Source: Prevotellaceae bacterium UBA3627
GTDB taxonomy: Bacteria > Bacteroidota > Bacteroidia > Bacteroidales > Bacteroidaceae
Direction of reading: 5' to 3'
Assembly (NCBI GenBank): GCA_002373375.1
Contig: DFLE01000045.1
Coordinates: 1 to 19,124 of the forward strand
Length of the DNA stretch: 19,124 nucleotides
Shown here: positions 15,001 through 19,124 of the stretch, piece after piece
Position numbering within the stretch: position 1 is the stretch's first letter
How the letters are laid out: each line of letters begins with the position of its first letter
The notes under the pieces: generated by a model
Told to the model about the DNA's origin: nothing
Seen by the model: the letters and a program-made list of their open reading frames with translations, nothing else
Databases searched by the model: none
Position numbers and translations under genes: made by a program

Positions 15001-15847
15001 GCCAGACCCAGTGAAGCCTATACTGCCTACAGAGGAGGTAGCTCCTGGTGGTGCCAAGCCTATTGATGAGACCAAGAAAGACGAAGAGGGCGAGTCGTAT
15101 GACAACGGCATGGATATACCTGTTGGCACAGAGGTTGCAATACCGAGTGAGGAAGAGACTTTCTCATTGCCTCAGCAAGAGGAACAACAGAAGAGCGAAG
15201 AAGGTTACGATATACCAGCGGAGCAGACTCAGCCTGCGGCTCAGCCTCAGGGCGATGACAGCTTTGATATACCAGCGGAGCAGTCTCAGCCGGCGGCCCA
15301 GCCTCAGGGCGATGACAGCTTTGATATACCAGCGGAGCAGTCTCAGCCGATAGCTCAGCCTCAGGGCGATGACAGCTTTGATATACCAGCGGAGCAGTCC
15401 CAGCCGGCGGCACAGCCTCAGGGCGATGACAGCTTTGATATACCAGCGGAACAGTCCCAGCCAGCGGAACAGCCTAAGAGTGATGACAGCTTTGATATAC
15501 CAGCGGAACAGTCCCAGTCAGCGGCACAGCCTCAGAGCAATGACAGTTTTGATATACCAGCGGAACAGTCCCAGCCAGCGGCTCAGCCTAAGTCAGATGA
15601 TGGCTTTGATGTTATGATAGAGCAGTCGGAACCGACTGTGAAATCTTCTTCCGATGATGAGATAGAGATAACTGACTCAGAGGATGTGAAGTCGTCAGAC
15701 GATGGTGAGGTAATAGAGATAGTTGATGGAGATGCCTCTGAGAAGACAGGAAAAGACACTGATGAGACGTTTGAGTTTAGTGATGATGATAACAAGAAGT
15801 CATCTCGTGACTTGGAGGATGAGTATTACGAGTTAGACGGATTTTGA
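12056..15847 (+). CDS. porW: PorW/SprE-type TPR lipoprotein of the type IX secretion system
   Basis: A 1263-residue putative lipoprotein. After a charged start, a hydrophobic stretch (FLRLCVRLLPLCVCVAMVV) ends in a lipobox with cysteine before STKKNT, the typical SprE/PorW beginning. Methionines at residues 4, 9 and 17 are also possible starts. Tetratricopeptide-like helices span about residues 150-420, a charged coiled-coil-like stretch about 459-490, more TPR-like helices about 597-790, and a SPOR-like alpha/beta domain about 830-945. PorW is an outer-membrane-associated factor needed for T9SS function and, as SprE, for gliding. From about residue 970 the chain is acidic and low-complexity, with a 19-residue repeat at 1048-1180, making it longer than I expect for the family. 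The ATG follows the aroA stop directly. Confidence 0.85.
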   Translation: MIRMDKRNKMKAVLRGMTPCNTVFLRLCVRLLPLCVCVAMVVSCSTKKNTSLTRFWHGFTAHYNIYYNGTLAYIDASLEKENGNKDNYTERIPLYTVGNKASRDLGKSNYETAITKAEKAIQLHSIKAKPEWNKDRKKTAKDIEWLSRKEYNPFIWRAWMLMGRSQFYKGSFDEAAATFSYMSRLYKGQPAIYGKARAWLAKCYIESGWIYDAEDVIRNMQRDSIDWRAQKEWDYTLCDYYLHTDNIPEAVNYLRRVIKHEMRRKQRAREYYLLGQLEAAQGNRQEAFDAFKKVVRLNPPYELAFNARISMTEVMAAGQSKKMISKLRRMARDDNNKDYLDQVYYAMGNIYLAEGDTTSAIGAYEKGNVKATRSGVEKGVLLLHLGDLYWQLEKYGDAQRCYGEAIGMLDKERPDYEELSKRSKVLDELAPYTESIHLQDSLLALSVMPEKERIAAIDRVIKALRDKEKEEESKKTEAELEKRQQKYGNPNMQPKNNTPTLRTPSAQGQAGAWYFYNMQAVAQGKQTFQRIWGRRENVDDWQRSNRTVVGQISDMSSEPTDSLDEDEDETVSLEGDARGGMPVVNDSLAQDPHTREYYLAQIPFTDEQKATCHDLIKEGLVKSAIIFKDKLDNLRLSEKQFDRLLRDYPDYDPKDEVYYHLFLLHSRKGEHDVAKTYVDSLKECCPESKYTILLTDPYYAENAKFGKHIEDSLYGATYEAFKNDRFQEVYDNVTLSETRFPLGDNRDRFIFFYGMTKLNDGDGNECVAAMERIIKEYPESSVSTMAGMIINGVRSGKKLHGAKFDLSDVWNRRGVELSATAVDSTRTFSAEKNTDYLFMMAYAPDSVAENQLLFQMARYNFTSFMVRSFDIDIEDSYGMHHMIVSGFRNFDEARQYSRLLLQQENIRKTMGKARPIVISEENLALIGARYSYNDYDTFYVNHFAPLPMGRPDGLYDAVDVQTEQPVMTETGQDEEGNDVRLEPDPVKPILPTEEVAPGGAKPIDETKKDEEGESYDNGMDIPVGTEVAIPSEEETFSLPQQEEQQKSEEGYDIPAEQTQPAAQPQGDDSFDIPAEQSQPAAQPQGDDSFDIPAEQSQPIAQPQGDDSFDIPAEQSQPAAQPQGDDSFDIPAEQSQPAEQPKSDDSFDIPAEQSQSAAQPQSNDSFDIPAEQSQPAAQPKSDDGFDVMIEQSEPTVKSSSDDEIEITDSEDVKSSDDGEVIEIVDGDASEKTGKDTDETFEFSDDDNKKSSRDLEDEYYELDGF
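15197..15652 (+). repeat. 57-bp in-frame tandem repeat in porW (19 residues, 7 clear copies plus 1 degenerate)
   Basis: The unit encodes DDSFDIPAEQSQPAAQPQG and begins at 15197 as the variant EEGYDIPAEQTQPAAQPQG. Seven units fill 15197-15595, and an eighth, degraded unit (DDGFDVMIEQSEPTVKSSS) fills 15596-15652. The first units are nearly identical at the DNA level while later ones differ (GAG to GAA, G to S), which suggests recent expansion. Copy-number change keeps the reading frame. Confidence 0.95.
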
Positions 15848-15877
15848 TTAAATATTAATACTTAAATTTTTACAGCT

Positions 15878-16192
15878 ATGGAAGTGACGATTACAAGTGA
15901 AAACTTTGAGACTTTGAAGAATGGTAATACGCCATTGGTAGTGGATTTCTGGGCAGAATGGTGTGGCCCGTGTAAGATGATTTCTCCTGTTGTGTCACAA
16001 TTGGCAGAGGAGTATGACGGCAAGATTATCGTTGGAAAGTGCAACGTAGAGGAGGCTGAGGACGTGGCAGCCATGATGGGCATACGCAATATACCTACAC
16101 TTATATTCTTTAAGAACGGTCAGGAGGTTGACCGCCATGTAGGTGCAGCCAATAAGGCTATTTTGCAGCAGAAGTTTGACGCTAACATCTGA
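15878..16192 (+). CDS. trxA: Thioredoxin
   Basis: A 104-residue cytoplasmic thioredoxin, the general disulfide reductant recharged by thioredoxin reductase. The active site WCGPC has its redox cysteines at residues 29 and 32, and the conserved cis-proline follows in NIPT (P73). There is no signal peptide. It starts 30 bases after porW. A strong terminator after the gene ends this transcription unit. No good promoter is seen in the short gap, so it may be transcribed with porW. Confidence 0.95.
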   Translation: MEVTITSENFETLKNGNTPLVVDFWAEWCGPCKMISPVVSQLAEEYDGKIIVGKCNVEEAEDVAAMMGIRNIPTLIFFKNGQEVDRHVGAANKAILQQKFDANI

Positions 16193-16210
16193 TGTTGACG
16201 TATAAAACTT

Positions 16211-16274
16211 CATAATAGTAGAGAAACGAAATGGGCAAGGACAGAGGTTCTTGCCCATTTTTGTCTCTATTATG
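16211..16274 (+). terminator. Strong terminator hairpin after trxA
   Basis: AAATGGGCAAG at 16229-16239 pairs perfectly with CTTGCCCATTT at 16250-16260, followed by more T. An outer arm (CATAAT...AGAGA from 16211 with TCTCTATTATG ending at 16274) extends it into a long, nearly symmetrical hairpin that may work in both directions. Confidence 0.85.
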
Positions 16275-16293
16275 TCCGTTTTTGGGTAAAGGC

Positions 16294-16324
16294 TTTGCTA
16301 TGAAAGGCTTTTTTTGTAAATTTG
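16294..16324 (+). promoter_or_regulatory. Promoter of the GH3 glycosidase gene
   Basis: TTTG at 16294-16297, a 19-base spacer and TAAATTTG at 16317-16324 match the Bacteroidota consensus exactly. Transcription would begin near 16330, leaving a leader of about 28 bases. Confidence 0.78.
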
Positions 16325-16357
16325 TGGTAGAAATTTTATAACTAAACAATATCCTAA

Positions 16358-18736
16358 ATGATTTACAAGCAAATGATGAAAAAAAGTAAATGGGTGGGTA
16401 TGACGCTTGCCCTGCTTTGTCTGTCAACTACTACGATGATGGGTGAGCAACGCCAGCGCTTGTTGCCTTATCAGGACGAGTCGCTGCCAGTGGAGGTACG
16501 TGTGAAAGATGCTTTGTCGCGTATGACACTTAAGGAGAAGTGCCGTCTGTCGTATGCCCAGGGTAAGTTCTCCTCACCTGGTGTGCCACGTCTTGGCATA
16601 CCAGAGTTGTGGATGTCTGACGGCCCTCATGGTGTGCGTGTTGAGATAAACTGGAATGACTGGGGATGGGCAAAATGGACCAACGACTCTGTTACGGCCT
16701 TCCCTGCGTTGACTGCGTTGACTGCTACATGGGAGCCGGGCATGGCTGCCCTCTATGGTATGTCGGTAGGCGAGGAGGCTCGTTATCGTGAGAAGGACGT
16801 GCTGCTGGGACCTGGTGTTAATATCTACCGTACACCGCTTAACGGACGTAACTTTGAGTATATGGGCGAGGACCCCTATCTGTCATCAACGATGGTGGTG
16901 CCTTATATACAGGAATTACAGAAGAACGGCGTGGCAGCCTGCGTGAAGCACTTCGTGCTCAACGACCAGGAGGAGTTCAGGGGACACGTGGATGTACGTG
17001 TGTCAGACCGTGCCTTGCATGAGATATACCTCGCTCCCTTCAAGGCTGCAGTGGAGAAAGGTGACGCATGGAGTGTTATGGGCAGCTATAACCAGTATAA
17101 TGACATACATTGTTGTCACAATCCTTTCACTATCAACAACCTGTTAAAGGGAGAACTGGGCTTCAAGGGCGCGGTGATAAGTGACTGGGGTGGTGCGCAT
17201 GATACCCGTGAGGCAGCGCTCTACGGTCTTGACATAGAGATGGGTTCATATACTAACGGTCTGACCACAGAGGCAGAGGGATTTACGTATGATGACTATT
17301 ACCTCGGCAATGCCTATTATAACAAGGCGTTGAAGGGCGAGATACCTATGGACGTGGTGAATGACAAGGCGGCGCGTGTGCTGACACTTAACTTCAAGAC
17401 GGCCATGAACAGCCGTAAGCCATACGGCAGCATGAATACTGCTGAGCATATAGCCGCAGCACGCAGCATCGGCGATGAGGCTATAGTATTGCTGAAGAAT
17501 GACCGTGGCCTACTGCCGTTGGATATTAAGAAATACCGTCGCATACTTGTCGTTGGCGAGAATGCCACGAGAGCATTGTGCCCGGGTGGCGGCTCTTCAG
17601 AACTGAAGGCAAGAGACGAGGTGTCTCCACTGAGAGGATTGAAGGAACGCTTCGGTAATGATGTTGAGATAATATATAAGCAGGGCTATAACTCAGGCAA
17701 GTGCAGCTATGACGGCATAGACGACATACCTGACAGTGAGCAGGCGGCACTGAGGGCTGAGGCTGTAGGTGCGGCTTCAGACGCAGACCTTATAATATAT
17801 ATAGGCGGCCTTAACAAGAACCATTTTGAGGACTGTGAGGGTGGTGACCGCCGTTCTTTCCACTTGTCATACGGACAGGATGAGCTTATCTCCTCGCTGG
17901 CTGAGACAGGCAAGCCTATGGTGACGGTGATAATCTCAGGTAATGCCTATGCCATGCCATGGATAAAGAAGGTGTCCACACTGGTGCAGTCATGGTACCT
18001 GGGCAGTGAGGCTGGCCACTCTCTGGCTGATATCCTCTCAGGTGATGTGTGTCCGTCAGGTAAGACCATCTTTACCTATGCGAAGAAGCTGGAGGACTAT
18101 CCTGCACATAAGTTCGGATTGCTGGGCTATCCTGGTGTAGAGCCAAAGGACCTGCCACAGGATGCACAGTATTCTGGTACGAAGCAGCCTAAGAGCGAGC
18201 AACTGCTGAAGACTCTGCTGGCGAAAAAGACTGCTGAGGCTCCTGCTATCAATGCGTCAGCCGACCCAAAGACTCATGATGGCCACGGCGACGAGGTGGA
18301 AGTGTATGTGGAAGACGTGATGGTGGGTTACCGCTATTTTGACACAGCCAAGCAAGATGTGCTGTTCCCATTCGGCTATGGTCTGTCATACACTACATTC
18401 CAGTACTCCGGCGCGGCTATCAGCGGTTCTGCTGGCAGCTATACCGCTACGGTGAAGGTGAAGAACACCGGACGTCGTGAGGGTAAGGAGATAGTACAGC
18501 TTTACATTGGCGATGACGAGTCAAGTGTTATCCGTCCTGCAAAGGAACTGAAGGGCTTTAAGAAGGTAAGCCTGAAGCCTGGTGAGGAAAAGATGGTGAC
18601 ATTCCCGATAACGGAAGATGACCTGAAGTTCTATGATGAGGAAGCCCATCAGTGGAAAGCGGAGCCAGGTTCTTTCAAGGCTTATATCGGCAGCAGCAGC
18701 AAGGATATCAAGGCAAAACTGAGCTTCAAGTACTAA
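16358..18736 (+). CDS. Glycoside hydrolase family 3 protein (beta-glucosidase-like), secreted
   Basis: A 792-residue enzyme with an N-terminal signal peptide (MKKSKWVGMTLALLCLSTTTMM), so it should act in the periplasm or outside the cell. The GH3 N-terminal barrel has GVPRLGIPELWMSDGPHGVR, GPGVNIYRTPLNGRNFEYMGEDPYL and KHFVLNDQE; the nucleophile is D276 in VISDWGG. The GH3 C-terminal alpha/beta-sandwich domain follows, with an acid/base candidate at E491 or E494 (HFEDCEGGDRRSF). A fibronectin-III-like domain with VKVKNTGRREGKEIVQLYI closes the protein. Substrate is probably a beta-linked glucoside or xyloside, but it cannot be told from the sequence. The start may be 16358, or the ATGs at 16373 or 16376. 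It stands alone with its own promoter, without SusC/SusD partners in view. Confidence 0.9.
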   Translation: MIYKQMMKKSKWVGMTLALLCLSTTTMMGEQRQRLLPYQDESLPVEVRVKDALSRMTLKEKCRLSYAQGKFSSPGVPRLGIPELWMSDGPHGVRVEINWNDWGWAKWTNDSVTAFPALTALTATWEPGMAALYGMSVGEEARYREKDVLLGPGVNIYRTPLNGRNFEYMGEDPYLSSTMVVPYIQELQKNGVAACVKHFVLNDQEEFRGHVDVRVSDRALHEIYLAPFKAAVEKGDAWSVMGSYNQYNDIHCCHNPFTINNLLKGELGFKGAVISDWGGAHDTREAALYGLDIEMGSYTNGLTTEAEGFTYDDYYLGNAYYNKALKGEIPMDVVNDKAARVLTLNFKTAMNSRKPYGSMNTAEHIAAARSIGDEAIVLLKNDRGLLPLDIKKYRRILVVGENATRALCPGGGSSELKARDEVSPLRGLKERFGNDVEIIYKQGYNSGKCSYDGIDDIPDSEQAALRAEAVGAASDADLIIYIGGLNKNHFEDCEGGDRRSFHLSYGQDELISSLAETGKPMVTVIISGNAYAMPWIKKVSTLVQSWYLGSEAGHSLADILSGDVCPSGKTIFTYAKKLEDYPAHKFGLLGYPGVEPKDLPQDAQYSGTKQPKSEQLLKTLLAKKTAEAPAINASADPKTHDGHGDEVEVYVEDVMVGYRYFDTAKQDVLFPFGYGLSYTTFQYSGAAISGSAGSYTATVKVKNTGRREGKEIVQLYIGDDESSVIRPAKELKGFKKVSLKPGEEKMVTFPITEDDLKFYDEEAHQWKAEPGSFKAYIGSSSKDIKAKLSFKY

Positions 18737-19124
18737 AAGTAAATACAGAATAGACGAAAGAATAATAATCCCAAAATCCTATAATCTGTAGATAATAGTT
18801 GATAAATATATACTCTAAGGATTATAGGATTTAAGGATAAAGTCTGCAGCAATGCACTGACAGTAGCAATAATCCTAAAATCCCTAAATCCTTAGAGAAA
18901 TCTGTCGTCGGAAAATCATTCTACGGATTCAAGGATTTTAGGATTCTTGTTACTGAAAGGCGAATGGATATCAATCCTCAAATCCTAAGAGAGGACGAAC
19001 TACATAGAATAGGACATTTTTGTCATTGCTTGATTAAAATCATGTCAACGAAAAAATGAAATATAGGAGAGAATGAGGGGTAAAAAACAGAAAGAGGGTG
19101 CGAAAATGAAGTGAACCCCGAAAG
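18737..19124. other. Non-coding tail with inverted repeats
   Basis: I see no gene here. Apart from the inverted repeats listed separately, the last 150 bases are AT- and purine-rich with no convincing open frame, hairpin or promoter. Confidence 0.55.
18774..18955. repeat. Two adjacent inverted repeats built from AAATCCT/AGGATTT
   Basis: The first is a perfect 13-bp pair, AAATCCTATAATC at 18774-18786 with GATTATAGGATTT at 18820-18832. The second is an imperfect 31-bp pair, 18861-18891 (CAGTAGCAATAATCCTAAAA and on) with 18925-18955 (ending TTGTTACTG). Both share the word AATCCT. They could form the 3' end of the GH3 mRNA, but neither has a T run typical of an intrinsic terminator. Confidence 0.75.

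Overview
The window looks like a piece of a Bacteroidota chromosome, most likely a Prevotella-type member of the Bacteroidales. The evidence is the set of Bacteroidota-specific genes (gldH, porX, porW), the repeated promoter pattern TTTG-N19/20-TAnnTTTG, the near absence of Shine-Dalgarno sequences, and intergenic DNA packed with short repeats. The species assignment is inference.

Layout. Bases 1-69 hold what looks like the last bases of a 5S rRNA and its terminator, so an rRNA operon probably ends at the left edge. Bases 70-733 hold no credible gene but carry a purine-rich tandem array with five copies of an 8-bp hairpin; two stem variants differ by compensatory changes. Two minus-strand genes follow (a uracil-DNA-glycosylase-fold protein and a DUF2461 protein), overlapping by 4 bases. 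Between them and the next genes is an apparently self-standing structured RNA (about 2122-2395) with its own promoter and terminator; its 3' half folds into a 6S-RNA-like rod.

Bases 2453-4665 are an accessory locus: an EcoRI-family adenine methyltransferase and, 2 bases later, a DUF262-HNH nuclease. Together they look like a restriction-modification pair built on a GmrSD/DUF262-type nuclease. The methyltransferase carries a dockerin-like calcium-loop motif and an abrupt AT-rich 3' half. Bases 4666-5340 are repeat-rich intergenic DNA with a perfect 18-bp palindrome.

Bases 5398-10186 are a tight five-gene operon: holB, ricT, gldH, porX and tsaE. After a short repeat-bearing gap comes tRNA-Pro(GGG) on the minus strand, then aroA and porW (abutting), trxA with a strong terminator, and a secreted GH3 glycosidase with its own clear promoter. 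The last 390 bases are non-coding and contain two inverted repeats. GldH, PorX and PorW all belong to the gliding/type IX secretion (T9SS) machinery and are interleaved here with DNA-replication, tRNA-modification and shikimate genes. The PorW C-terminus carries a 57-bp in-frame tandem repeat (19 residues, seven clear copies).

The most unusual items are the covarying hairpin array after the rRNA operon, the structured RNA at 2122-2395, and the methyltransferase/DUF262-HNH pair.
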